A stretch of 64,000 nt of DNA from Crambe crambe (lineage: Eukaryota; Porifera; Demospongiae; Poecilosclerida; Crambeidae), in assembly GCA_963924555.1 (NCBI GenBank), contig OZ004593.1, forward strand, positions 3,840,480-3,904,479. Reading direction: 5' to 3'. Positions 32,175 to 43,690 of the stretch are shown here, one piece after another (within the stretch, counting starts at the first letter, position 1; every line of letters starts with the position of its first letter). A program made the translations under genes and the position numbers. The notes under the pieces are model-generated. The model was not told the DNA's origin. It searched no databases and was given only the letters and a program-made list of their open reading frames with translations.

Positions 32175-32302
32175 CTGAAAATGGAAAGAGACATTTAATT
32201 GCATTGCTAGGGAAGAGGAGAGAACATGTCTGTCAATGATTATTTTCTACTATTATTTTATTCTGTCTATATTATTGGGCAGCTCTGTCATGTTAAGCTT
32301 AC

Positions 32303-32674
32303 CAATATCTTTTTGACAAAAGTCAGATTTTTCAGTAATTGATGAAATATTTCGGAATAACTGTAAGCCTCCACAATTCTTGCTTTCTGAAGTTTGTCGT
32401 AGTACAAAAATGCAGTCATTTAAACTGAATACCTCTTTTGTAAGTGAGCCCCATTGTGGCTCACGAAGATCACTTAATGCTGGAATAAGACAAAAGGTAT
32501 TTGACATTACTTGTTCGAAGACCTTGCTGAAATAAGTTTGCCCAGATAATGGTTGGAGTCCAAATAGCTTTATTTTACCATCAGAAGTACCAATTCCTAC
32601 AGTAAAGATATTCGATGGATTGGGGTCATTTGAACATCCACATATCATAACACAGGACAAAGTATTATGCATCT
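32303..32674 (-). CDS. Gene A exon 5
   Basis: A 372-base exon. The donor ATTG|GTAAGC (phase 1) is strong, while the acceptor (TATTAAG before AGATGCATAAT) is weak. It encodes IFTVGIGTSDGKIKLFGLQP, EVFSLNDCIFVLRQTSESKN and FRNISSITEKSDFCQKDIG. The GTSDGKIKLF-type turn resembles one blade of a beta-propeller. It stays open for the whole exon, so coding status is more certain than the 5' boundary. Confidence 0.65.
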
Positions 32675-33172
32675 CTTAATAAACAGCTGTTACATTTCTG
32701 TAGTTTATTAATTCAATCAAATAGCTTTCATAGAATCTTATTAGGTTCAAGGCTTATAGTATGAACAAGGGACTGGATGGAATGATTTAGTGTTCTACGT
32801 AAGCGGGCATTTAGCACAAACAATTTCAGACAACTTCCATTAAATCTAGTTTCAATATTAGAAGCAAGCTGCTAGCTCAAAATTGAACAGGCACAGATCC
32901 ACACCTTGGTTATCTGGATCTCATTTATTTGGAACCTCTTTTATCAAAGATTTGGAAATACATGCATTATAAGTATGTGTAATGGATTTAACGAGAGTTT
33001 GAGAGTATTTGCTTTACATAGGCAAATTATTAGCAAATGCACAACAACAATCAGTAGCAGCTGCACAGTTTTAGGCTATGCATATGAAAATAGGTGAGAG
33101 AGGTATTTGCTTTACCAGTTATGGTTACATGCTGACATGCACTTAATTACGTTATAATTATTCAATTCAAAC

Positions 33173-33667
33173 CTAAATCACTGAGTTCAGCAGTTGCACT
33201 GAATTTGTTTCCATCGTAAATCTGTGTGTACCACTTCTCAATTGATTCAGGAATTATTCGATGATAAAAAGATCCTAACTCAATTACATGATTAATATAA
33301 GAACCTCGTCGTCCTGCATTTCTCTTTGAATTAATAGGACACGAATGAGTAGCAGTGAAAAAACCACTATTACGTTTATTATTCCACATCATTGCCATTG
33401 ATTCTAATGAAGCAGCTCTAGACAGCCGAAACCAATAATCAGGGGGACTCAAACGAAAAAAGAAATCTAAAGGTTTATTTGTATAAAGGTCCTTCACAAG
33501 CACCTTTTTTTCTGTTGAATCAATCACAGGAAAGGCCCCTCCAAATGTTTTTCTGTGTAAAAATGGAATCTGTGAAGATTCAAAACTCTGTTTAAAGTCA
33601 TTGTGATAAATCCTCTCTCTTAGTTCATACAGCAATTCTCTCTTTACTGGGATATGATACGTATGAT
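33173..33667 (-). CDS. Gene A exon 4
   Basis: The longest exon, 495 bases. Acceptor TTCCATTTCCAG enters in phase 1; the donor TTAG|GTTTGA (phase 1) is weak. It encodes YHIPVKRELLYELRERIYHN, RLSPPDYWFRLSRAASLESM and GSYINHVIELGSFYHRIIPE. It is rich in aromatic residues and continuous, with no stop. No family recognised. Confidence 0.7.
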
Positions 33668-33893
33668 CTGGAAATGGAATAAATTATACTAAATTTAAGC
33701 AAAACATTAAATATCAGTGTGCTATGGCGCACTCTGTATGTAGGATTGGCAGATCAAAGGTCACATAAATAAAACATCTATTCCACAGGTTCTCAAAAGA
33801 CTACAATGAATTACTGTGCATGTCTACAAAAAAGGAGGAAGAACGTCAAAATCCACTAAACAATTTCTAAAATTGACTTTAGTTCTATTTCTG

Positions 33894-34161
33894 ACAAGTA
33901 AGCGCAAAAAATTTCTTCTAAATAAAAAGGTTAAGTAGGGATAGCTTAAAATCTAGCTGGGCTATAATAATTATAATGTACTGCAGCCTCGTATGAAAAC
34001 AATCCCTACATTTACATCCACTACCTATACTAGCTATGGCAGTTGTAAAAGTAGGGATTATTTTCATACGAGGCTGCAGTACATTATATTATAGCCCAGC
34101 TAGATTTTAAGCTATCACTACTTAACCTTTTTATTTAGAAGAAATTTATTGCGCTTACTTG
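33894..34161. mobile_element. Foldback, copy a
   Basis: 268 bp and almost fully self-complementary: ACAAGTAAGCGCAAAAAATT ... GCGCTTACTTGT. Next inward come TAAGTAGGGATAGC, CTGCAGCCTCGTATGAAAAC and AATCCCTACATTTACATCCA, with only ~25 unpaired bases in the middle. Confidence 0.9.
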
Positions 34162-34775
34162 TTTCTATCCTTTTTTCATAGTGCTTGAAGTTGAATGTAA
34201 GTTTGTGTATGTAAAGAATTGAGTAGCAGTATTGACTGTCACTTCAACTGAGAGTATGCATGCAGTGATTATTAATTTGACATGAGTATCTCTTTCTTTT
34301 GTAGGTACATACACAGTCTCTGGTTGAAGAATTTGTTTAGCTATTTAAGTTTTGTCTATTATTTACTTTACAGCAACAGCAATGTAGCTAAATGACATGT
34401 GCATGGCATGGTGAAGTGAGCTGACTACACTACAGCCAAGTACTGGCTATAACACTACTATAAGTTCAGCAAGGAGTGACTGTATTAAACATCATCAGAT
34501 AAGAATAAACGATTAAACTGTACTGAAGACCTAGCTAAGCTTACGTGGCTCCGCCCATAAGCCCCGCCCCCTAACGACGTGCGCTTCAAAATGGCGTAGA
34601 AAGATTACCTAGTGCTGAGTGCTATCGAATAGTGAAGTAGAGCCTTAGTCAAAACTAAGAGCAAAAGATCAGCCTCTAGGTGCTGCTCTAACAGATGGCC
34701 AAAGCAGAATTTTGATGACTATAGCCAGTAAGTCGGGGCGTCGATCTTATATTTATTATCCTTATTATTATTATT

Positions 34776-35036
34776 ACAAGTGAGCGCAAAAAATTCCTTC
34801 TGAATAAAAAGGTTAAGTAGGGATGGCCTAAAATCTAGTTGGGCTGTATAATGTACTGCAGCCTCATATGAAAACAATCCCTACATTTACATCCGCTACC
34901 TATAGCTAGCTATGGGCCGTTGTAAAAGTAGGGATTGTTTTCATATGAGGCTGCAGTACATTATACAGCCCAACTAGATTTTAGGCCATCCCTACTTAAC
35001 CTTTTTATTCAGAAGGAATTTTTTGCGCTCACTTGT
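34776..35036. mobile_element. Foldback, copy b
   Basis: 261 bp, same structure as copy a with ACAAGTGAGCGCAAAAAATT ends. The arms match each other very closely. Confidence 0.9.
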
Positions 35037-35838
35037 TTCTATTCTTTTTCTTTGTGTTTGAAGTTGAAAGTAAGGTACATACAGTCTCTGGAAGAATTTA
35101 TTTAATTATTTAAGTTTTGTCTATTATTTTAATATAAAACTTTACAACAACAGCAATGTAAATGACATGTACATGGCATAGTGAAGTGAGCTGACTACAC
35201 TACAACCAAGAATTATAATAGTACTATAGGATGAGCATCTATACTGCAATGCAGCAAGGAGTGTCAGGAACATCATCAGATGATAAGAATAAATAGCTAG
35301 CTAAATGAAGACCTAGCTAAGCTTAGTTAGAGGCGAGGCTGTACTGTAGCCACACGTGCACTAATCGTGGCCCCGCCCATAAGCCCCGCCCCCTAGCGAC
35401 GTGTGCTTCAAAATGGCGTCGAAAGATTAGCTAGTGTTCCGAGTGCTCGAATAGTGAAGTAGAGCCTTAGTCAAAACTAATAGCAAAAGATCAGCCTCTA
35501 GGTGCCGCTCTAACAGATGGCCAAAGCAGAATTTTGATGACTATAGCCAGTAAGTCGGTACGTCGATCTTATTATCCTTATTATTATTATTATTATTATT
35601 ATTATAAAGAAATTGAACAAAAGTCAATTTTAGACATCTTTTTTTTCTTGTGTTAGCGAATGACTTCTTGGTTTTTGAACATTCTCCTCTCTTCTTTGTA
35701 GATGTAATAGTTCACTGTAGCCTTCTGAGAACCTGTAGAGTAAGGGTAGAAGAGAAGAAGAGTTTTTAGTTTGTACAGTCCAATGACCTTTGACCTGCCA
35801 TCCCTACTTAGAGAGTGCTAGCGCACTCTCTGATTATT

Positions 35839-36098
35839 ACAAGTGAGTGCAAAAAATTTCTTCTAAATTAAAAGGTTAAGTAGGGATAGCCTAAAATCTA
35901 GCTGGGCTATATAATGTACTGCAGCCTCGTATGAATACAATCCCTACATTTACATCCACTACCTATAGCTAGCTATAGCAGTTGTAAAAGTAGGGATTGT
36001 ATTCATACGAGGCTGCAGTACATTATATAGCCCAGCTAGATTTTAGGCTATCCCTACTTAACCTTTTTATTTAGAAGAAATTTTTTGCACTCACTTGT
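35839..36098. mobile_element. Foldback, copy c
   Basis: 260 bp, same family. A truncated fourth member is at 29192-29368. Confidence 0.9.
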
Positions 36099-36728
36099 TT
36101 CTATCCTTTTTTCTTAGTTCTTGAAGTTGAATATAAGTTTGTGTATGTATGGGCGAGCACTGTAATTCAGCAAGGAGTGACTGGAACATCATCAGATAAG
36201 AATAAATAGCTAGCTAAACGATTAACTGAAGACCTAGCTAAGCTTAGCTAGCTAAACTTAAGAAGCTTACATGGCTCCGCCCATAACGACATAGGCTTCA
36301 AAATGGCGTCGAAAGATTAGCTAGTGTTCTGAGTGCTCGAATAGTGAAGTAGAGCCTTAGTCAAAACTAATAGCAAAAGATCAGCCTCTAGGTGCCGCTA
36401 TAACAGATGGCCAAAGCAGAATTTTGATGACTATAGCCAGTAAGCCGGTACGTCGATCTTATTATTATTATTATTATCCTGATTATTATTATTATAAAGA
36501 AAAAGAACAAAAGTCAATTTTAGACATCGTTTTTTTCTCATGTTAGCGAATGAATTTTTGGTTTTTGAACATTCTCCTCTCTTCTTTGTAGATGTAATAA
36601 TTCACTGTAGCCTTCTGAGAACCTGTAGAGTAAGGGTAGAAGAGAAAGAAGAGTTTTTAGTTTATACAGTCTTATGACCTTTGACCCGCCATCCCTACTT
36701 AGAGAGTGCTAGCGCACTTTCTGATAAT

Positions 36729-38406
36729 AAACTAGGACTCATAATAGCTTTGGAGGCAGAGCCAGCTAGAAAACGTGCATTCAAGTCACCAACTTTATAC
36801 TATCAACATTATGGCTTCAAGAAAATGTTGTAAGTATGAATATCCTAGCAATGTTGAATAAGTAGAAGTTTCCTGCTATGCTTAGCAGTCGATGTACTGA
36901 CTGGCTATATTTCAGTTATGGCTATCCTTTATAACAGTAAGACAGCTTGCTTGTAGCTTGCTAATCAGTGCTATTAATAGCATGCGGAGATCTTTTTCAG
37001 TCATTTTGAAGCCAGGGCCATGTAGGAGCACCATGAGCACGCACATGTGACTACAGAGCGATCACCAGTTTAATTGCTTACCTAGCTGTTTATTATGATC
37101 TGGAAATACACGAGTACAAACTAAAGATTATGTAGGGATGCTCCTGGGCTGGTGCAGCCTCATATCCAAACAATCCTTATATTTATACCCACCTAAAATG
37201 GTTAGGGATGCCCCTAAAATCCAATAGCTGTGCTGGTGATCAAAACAAGTCCAGAAAGTGGCTTATATTCTTGTAATTATGAAGTCAAAGTTTGTCCCAA
37301 AATTGTAGCTATGCAGTTCATTATCATATTTCGAAATAAATCCGGACAAATTGTCTCTATAAGATATCTATTGACAATGGTATGTACATCTTATTAGTAG
37401 CACATGCTACGCATGCGCATGACCCACTTACAGCTCAGATCAGCAAGCATGCAGCAAAAAGTAAAGCAGCAAGAGCAGACTAATTTATGATCGTCTGAGA
37501 GAGAGTACCAGGAGCAAAAAAACCAACATGAAAGCCATAAACAGTGAGAGCAGAGGGTACTGATACAAAGCTCAAGATTTATGATCAGCAGCAAAAGAGC
37601 CTATAAAGAAAGCCTTAATTAAATAGCAAGAACAAAGGCTACAAAGTCATAAGTGAGAAGCCAATAAAACTGACCACCATAGCTAAACATACAAACTTAG
37701 CTTGCTTGCTTGCTACAGCAGCATATTGATGTAATGATTGTGACATGCATGCAAAATAAGATCTTCAGTCATCCTATATATAGAAATTGAATGATAATGC
37801 ATCCTACTATATGCCGAGGCATCAAAGACAAACTTACATGTATACTTGCATGATATACTTAGGGTGTCATATTAGTGTTGCAGCAATCATCAAAGCTCAA
37901 TTCATAATCAGATAAGTTTACGCTCTGAGATAAGAATGAGAAATCTCAAGAGAGATCATTAATAGCTCTCCTCTTTGACCAATCAATTGTTACAACACCC
38001 TGGGTAACAGGAAATAGGGTAGACTAAGAGCTAGAGATTAGCTAGCCAGACATGAGGTAAAGGGGTGGGGCACATTTCTATTTCTAGCACTGCAAAAATG
38101 TCTGCCTTGTAGCTTGAAAGCTAGCAGGTCGGGAAGTTGTTTTCTTCTGCTCGAATCCTTGCACATTGAAGCTTCAAATTAGGAGTTGCTGATAGTAGTA
38201 CGTATTATGAAAAAGAATGCTAAGTAGGGCAATCTGTGCAAAATTCTCTTGCATAATACAAAATTCAGCTTCATTTCCTATGGATCATCCCTACATAGAG
38301 AGCAGCTACTGTACTCTCTGATTTAGAAGAAAAATTTGTGCATATCATAACTGTTGTTTCAGAGACATTACTCATACAAATGTTGTAAATACACTCAAAG
38401 ACTTAC
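36729..38406. other. Gene A intron 3 remainder, no exon seen
   Basis: No minus-strand frame with splice sites. Traces of foldback sequence (GTAGGGATGCTCCTGGGCTG near 37136) and an AGAGAGCAG...CTGTACTCTCTGATT hairpin at 38296-38323. Confidence 0.4.
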
Positions 38407-38557
38407 ACTGCTTTCCTCTAATGACAATTCTAATCACCGATTTAGGCAATTCCACTGATACATACTTGTCGAAAAATTTTGCTTTGATAATATGTGGAAG
38501 CCGCAAATTATAGATCTTTAACTCTCGAACTTTTCGTGGTGGCATAGACACATGAAG
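38407..38557 (-). CDS. Gene A exon 3
   Basis: A 151-base exon: acceptor TTTATAATTCCAG in phase 0, donor CAGT|GTAAGT in phase 1. It encodes LHVSMPPRKVRELKIYNLRL, then IIKAKFFDKYVSVELPKSVI, a basic beta-strand-rich stretch. Confidence 0.7.
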
Positions 38558-38613
38558 CTGGAATTATAAAAATATTATCACTACTATTTTGAATTCTGTA
38601 TGTAGAAACTTAC

Positions 38614-38929
38614 ATTTAGAATTGTAGATTTCCCTTTCAAGTCAAGGTCATTTAGTATAGGACTACAGTTCTTGCTTATATATAGGCATTGTGGAGAAAC
38701 GATGTTTAATGTGTGCTGCTTGGAATGAATGAATACAACATCAGGGCTTCTTCTAAATTTAGTAGATAAGGGTGGTTGATGCAACTGGATTCGTTTTATA
38801 TTTCCAATAGCACAGTATGGAGAATACGGAAATAGTGTTGTTTTAATAACTTCGTGCCATGAGTGGGATTTCAAATACTCAGGAAAATAATACTGACCAA
38901 TCACAGTAGTAGGTAACAGAAGCTTTTCA
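38614..38929 (-). CDS. Gene A exon 2
   Basis: A 316-base exon. Acceptor TTTTGTCATTGCAG completes the phase-2 codon of exon 1, and donor AAT|GTAAGT is phase 0. It encodes PTTVIGQYYFPEYLKSHSWH and IKRIQLHQPPLSTKFRRSPD. It aligns with gene B exon 2 (IMIIGEYYFHEHL...), with the same entry and exit phases, which supports both models. Confidence 0.75.
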
Positions 38930-39059
38930 CTGCAATGACAAAAATCAAACAACAACAAAAAAAAACTCTACCACAACAATGGAATAAGCACACTCCTAGC
39001 TACTACTTCTTAGGCTATAGCTAGTCACATGCCAGTTACCTGATTGGTCAGTTAGAGGG

Positions 39060-39365
39060 ACTCTAAATCCCGTAGAGTCCCTCCCGAGTGGGTTCTCTAA
39101 GTGCTGCTGGCACTTAGAAAACCCAGTAAAGATGGTCATTCCAATTGGTCCAATTCTAGTAACGGATTGCAGTGGCCTCAGTTATTGTTTCTAGGTGCAC
39201 TCTAACTCATGTTTGTTGCATTTAAAAATCATGGTTATTGTTTCCAAGTGCGTGTTTAGGTAAGTTAAAAAAACTCCAGTGATTGGCAATAGTCTAAATA
39301 AGTTAGACACCTCGACCAACGGGATCTACGGTCTGTTTAGAAACCTTCGGGCCCTTAGTAGTGCC
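39060..39365 (-). repeat. Dispersed repeat, inverted partner of 21735-22030
   Basis: Carries the same blocks as the partner on the opposite strand (TGGTCATTCCAATTGGTCCA, ATGGTTATTGTTTCCAAGTG, GGGATCTACGGTCTGTTTAG). It is preceded at 39050-39110 by an AGAGGGACTCTAAATCC / GAGTCCCTCCC palindrome. Confidence 0.8.
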
Positions 39366-42300
39366 GGTGTCTAATGTATATATAATGTTCAAAGTCTAGT
39401 CAAGCTAATCAAGAATAACTTCTAGCATATCTTTATAAAACTGCCTACTAGTCATGCATATACTGTCATAATATTATAACCTTTGCTTTCCCTTTACACT
39501 TTGTAAGTGTCTGCCATTCAAGCAGGGAATATAACAGTTCGAACTTTGACATATCGTATTGTGGGTAGCTACATGCTTCTGGAGTGGTAGATCTGTCTGT
39601 TGTTTTTTGTTTGTTTGTTGTTGTTGTTGTTTTTTTCTGAAAAGTGCTCTGGTGAGTGAGATATTACTCACTTCTTCAAGTGGTGGAAACGCTCTTCATC
39701 TCTGCCATCATCATCAACATGATAGCTGTGTATCTCTGGCTTACGTGTGTTCTCTAATGTGGGCATGCATAGTGGGTTTTTTTTAAATAATTAATATTGA
39801 GCCCTCACAGGTTTTTTTAGATAACTCTTTCTGTTGAATAGGCAAAGAAGAATGGTTTCAATTTTAGAGCTATAACTCACAAGTCTATAGGCACAAAAAC
39901 TTCTGCAAGCTACACCAACTGTTTGGATATGGTTAAGACTCCAGCAGCATTACAGTTGGGCCAAATGAAATTAGTACTGACATCACCTCCCTCATCCAAT
40001 GCTGTTAGCAAAGTTTAGGTGTTCCAGAAAAAAAATAAGAATTTTGCCTTTAAAACGAAATGAAAGATATTGAATATGATCGCCCTCCCTCATGGAAATT
40101 TATGATGATGAAGAGAGGATTTACGTAGTTAGTGTAGCAGTCTAAAGCAACAAATATCGCTAGGGAATGTGTAACATTCAAAAGGCAAGAGAGGGATTAG
40201 CTAAGTGATTGTGTAAATGATTAACTCCGAGTTAGTTTTGGTTTCAAGGAAGGCTGTGCCAGTTTTATTCTAGTACAACAGTCAAGAAAATACAATCAAT
40301 ATTTTTCAAGCTCTTACGGCATTGGCTAAAGTTGAAAAATTCTCTTCTAGAAGGAATCATTCACTAGCTAGTATTCAAGACATATATGTACACTAAATCT
40401 CTGCTCTATGTATAATTATTATATCTATTATCTCAAATGAGGGGAAAAATGAGCAAATAGCTAAGCAGCTATAAAAGTAATAATGTAACACATGCACATG
40501 AACAGGTTATAGGGCAAGTGCCTCCTGCCCCATCTCCCAGACCATTGCACAGGAAAAACATCTAAAGATATCCTGTTTAGCAACTACATATCTTAACTAT
40601 TATACCTTTTCCCTGGTTGTAACTGTAGCTGAGAATAACCATTTTTAGTAATCAAATTAATTTTCCTATAAAAAAGAAGAGGGGAAAAGATTATTTATCT
40701 CCCCGAGTACCTTACCCTCCCTAGACATTAACTAACTCAATCTGAACCTCCCTCTAGGTATTGGAATATTATACACCAGGCCCTATCATATACTATAGAT
40801 TACATACACAGAATTGGAAACGTACATATGTGAGCAGATATCAGGGTACAATCAGTGTAGTAACCAGTTGTTTTTTGTTTTGTTTTTTTGTCACTGGAGG
40901 CCATACAGAAGTGCTAAATGGTGATGAAAGGCAAGATGATAATGTGGTCTACTACTAGTAAAATTCCCCTTCATAGATTGGGAGGCCTTATGCAGTGGTT
41001 GCTATGGTTCACTTAGCAAAGTGATTCACCATAATGTGGATCTCTAGGAGCCAGAGGAGAGGAGGTTTCTTTGGGGATACTCTGTCATGTGTACTTAAAC
41101 AATGGAGTTAGTGCAACTGCTGTAAAAGTGCAGGATAGTCTCTGAACTTAAACAGTACGATGAGCCATGGGACATAAATTTCAATTCGTGGCCAGAAAAA
41201 ATCATATAGAAGGAAGTATGGCACGAAAACACTGTCCCAAAGTAGAGCTCCCTGTGTCTAGGTTATAATCTTCCTGGAATTGCCATGTTCCTGGACAATA
41301 TCAACTAACATAAAGGAAGACGTCTGTAGGAAGGTTATACTCTGTTCTCCCCCCACAGTTCAGTATTTAATAACTGTACAAGAAGACTTCATTAGGCTTG
41401 TCAATGTTTTTGGCAAAAAGTATAGCCATGTGCATGCTGATACATAAAGTTCTTGAGAATTCAGTAGGTGCTGTGTGGACTAGATTCATTTCCCACGCTT
41501 GTCCTTTCCTTCTGATGTACACAATGCACACTGTGTGACTACAGCGACAACTTGCTAGTGCAGCAAAGTTAGATTCATGTATGGATGAAATGTATATCAA
41601 TTTAGTGTATGACAAGCATACAAGGATTTGTTGGTGACATAAATGCCCATTTACTTGTGCACCTACTGAAACTCTTGTAACTATCATGGTCTTTATGGTC
41701 CAATGACTTTTAAGTTTAGTTCCCCCTGCCATCAACTCACTGGACAGCTCCTGTTTAATCCATTTTTGAAAGCAAATTTTCTCTTGGAGAGAATGGGAAT
41801 GAAAGTAAATATGTAAGCTAATCTTAACATCTTGAGACCAGATAAAAAGTTCTCTGTCACACAGCTAATTAAAAGTACCTTTTCTCACTTTGCTTGGCCA
41901 TTATCTTAGAGATTGACAGCGGTAAAGTCAAATTAGACTCTGTTATGAATTGTCGTCAATAAGAACAAGTGTCTAGCTAACCAGTGCAAAAGAGAATAAT
42001 CATTCCTCCTATTCCATCTGACTAATCAGTGTTTAGGAGTTCAATGGCTTTGTGTATTATAGGAATAACTACTTGTTATGGCTATGAGTAGCCAAGTCTC
42101 CTTTTAATTATGATTGTTGAAGGCCTGGTACGTGAAAATATTGCAAAAACCATAGAAACCAATAGCGTGGGTATGTCTATGGAAGATACGAGTTTTTCAA
42201 GTGTTTCTATTGCTTCCCAGGTGGTTTTGATAGTCTACATTTAAAGGTTTGTTCCACCACAAAAATCGAAAGGCATATATGCTTTCAAGTACTCTGCAGT

Positions 42301-42874
42301 GCAAACTAGAACAACTATCTGGCAAAGACTTCTTCCAGAAGCTAGTGCAAACTACTACATATCTAGAAAGTTTGAACAAGTTCTAGCTTGCACAGACATG
42401 TTTCGTGCAGAAACTCCACAAGGTAAGTAATGATTCCAAGCAGACTTAGCAGTGTGTCAACCACTGTCTGTAAGTATTTGGGTGGGTTGGTAGACCAGGC
42501 CTGTAGTCAGGGCCCATGATTCAAGGGGTTTGCATGCATGCACGCTGGTATCAATTGATTACATGTAGCAAAGATGGCACATAGAAAGAGAATGAGTCAG
42601 GCAAACAAAGCCTATTGGTATATTGGTTCAGTTTTAGCTATAACTCAACACTACTGAATAGACTAAGCTATGTATAGGTAGTGGACTGTGAAGGAGTGGT
42701 ACTATTTTCATCTGTCTCGACATCTAAGGTTTATCCAAAAGCAATGTCATTTATTATTTTAAATACATTTTCCATATGCACAGATACTTTAGAACCTTTG
42801 CCAGCAATTTCTCTTACCTGGACATGCATGTAGTAAAGTATGTACTAAACTCTGTAAGTTGTAAATTTTTTTTT
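39366..42874. other. Gene A intron 1, no exon recognised
   Basis: About 3.5 kb without a convincing exon. Contains (GTT)n near 39602-39630 and several short T runs. A 122-codon frame at 41367-41735 (minus) has no splice signals or recognisable features. Confidence 0.4.
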
Positions 42875-42882
42875 AGAGAGTA

Positions 42883-43385
42883 GTACTCTCTAAGTGGATT
42901 GGCCCATTGGACTAATTCTTAGAACTTTCTCTCATACTATCAGCAACTCCTAACTAGAATTTCAATGTACTAGGACTCAAGAATGAAGAGCAGCATCATT
43001 ACAGCGACTTCTAAATCAATGTTTCATATGGTTGTTCATCATCATCAAACAACTTCTAAAATTTTTATACCACACTACTTCTGACATATTCAAAAATAGC
43101 GTGTCATTTTCCAACCTGCTAGCTTCATCCTACAACAAGGCAGTGCACTCCGCCCCCTTGATTCTTGGACCCTGACATTGTGTCTGACTTAACAATTGGT
43201 GAGCCCTCTATTGGTGTTGGTCTCCCGATGCTCAGACTAGGCAATGGCCACACTATAGATATCAGCACTTGTGTCCTTCTGGATCAGATTCATTATGTCT
43301 CATACGATAAAACCTTTGATGAACTGCATAGCTACAATACATGCTTGGGATGAACTCAACTTAATTGGTCCAGTTGCCTATAGAC
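42883..43385. repeat. Dispersed repeat, partner of 23174-23830
   Basis: It follows an AGAGAGTAGTACTCTCT hairpin (42875-42891). Near 43165-43353 a frame (DLTIGEPSIGVGLPMLRLGN ... SYDKTFDELHSYNTCLG) is open here. It is visible but broken in the partner copy, so the element probably once carried a coding exon. Confidence 0.7.
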
Positions 43386-43479
43386 AAATAATTAGTATCT
43401 CTGATTCTATATTAATTACATCAAATATAAAAAAAAGATGAACAAATAAAAGGGGAAAATATTCTGACAAGATGGCTGT

Positions 43480-43690
43480 GTAAAAGTTCATGAACAAGAG
43501 AGCTTACAGACCCCTCCTAATTTTAATAATCACACCCAAGTACTCCATCCCCACTTCACTCCTGGAGAGCACTACTTCACTCCCCATGAGAGCACTCGTG
43601 GGGAGTGAAGTAAAGAAACTGAATACAGTAGTTGGGTGTGGTTATATTGAATTAGGAGGGGTAAGCTATCTTGTTCATAAACGTTTTCAT
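43480..43690. mobile_element. Foldback element with CTTCACTCC core
   Basis: The left arm GTTCATGAACAAGAGAGCTT, then ACAGACCCCTCCTAATT, mirrors the right arm AATTAGGAGGGGTAAGCTAT, then CTTGTTCATAAACG. The centre has CACTTCACTCCTGG and GGGGAGTGAAGTA, related to the hairpin at 3217-3270. Confidence 0.85.

Larger units (their letters stand above)
33720..36728. repeat. Three-unit array of a ~0.9-1.05 kb composite repeat in gene A intron 3
   Basis: Each unit has a long foldback (33894-34161, 34776-35036, 35839-36098; ACAAGTGAGCGCAAAAAA ends). It then has a TTGAAGTTGAA block, CTCCGCCCATAA, GCTTCAAAATGGCGTCGAAA, CCTTAGTCAAAACTAA, AACAGATGGCCAAAGCAGAA and TAAGTCGGTACGTCGATC. Two of the units close with CCATCCCTACTTAGAGAGTG, i.e. 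the AGAGAGTGC hairpin (35810-35834 and 36701-36725). The first unit is preceded by an inverted copy of that closing block (33720-33890). An inverted relative of the unit lies at 27966-29368. Confidence 0.85.

Noticed and set aside
41367-41735. 122-codon minus-strand frame in gene A intron 1
   Set aside because: No signal peptide, domain, splice sites or homology to gene B; length is compatible with chance.
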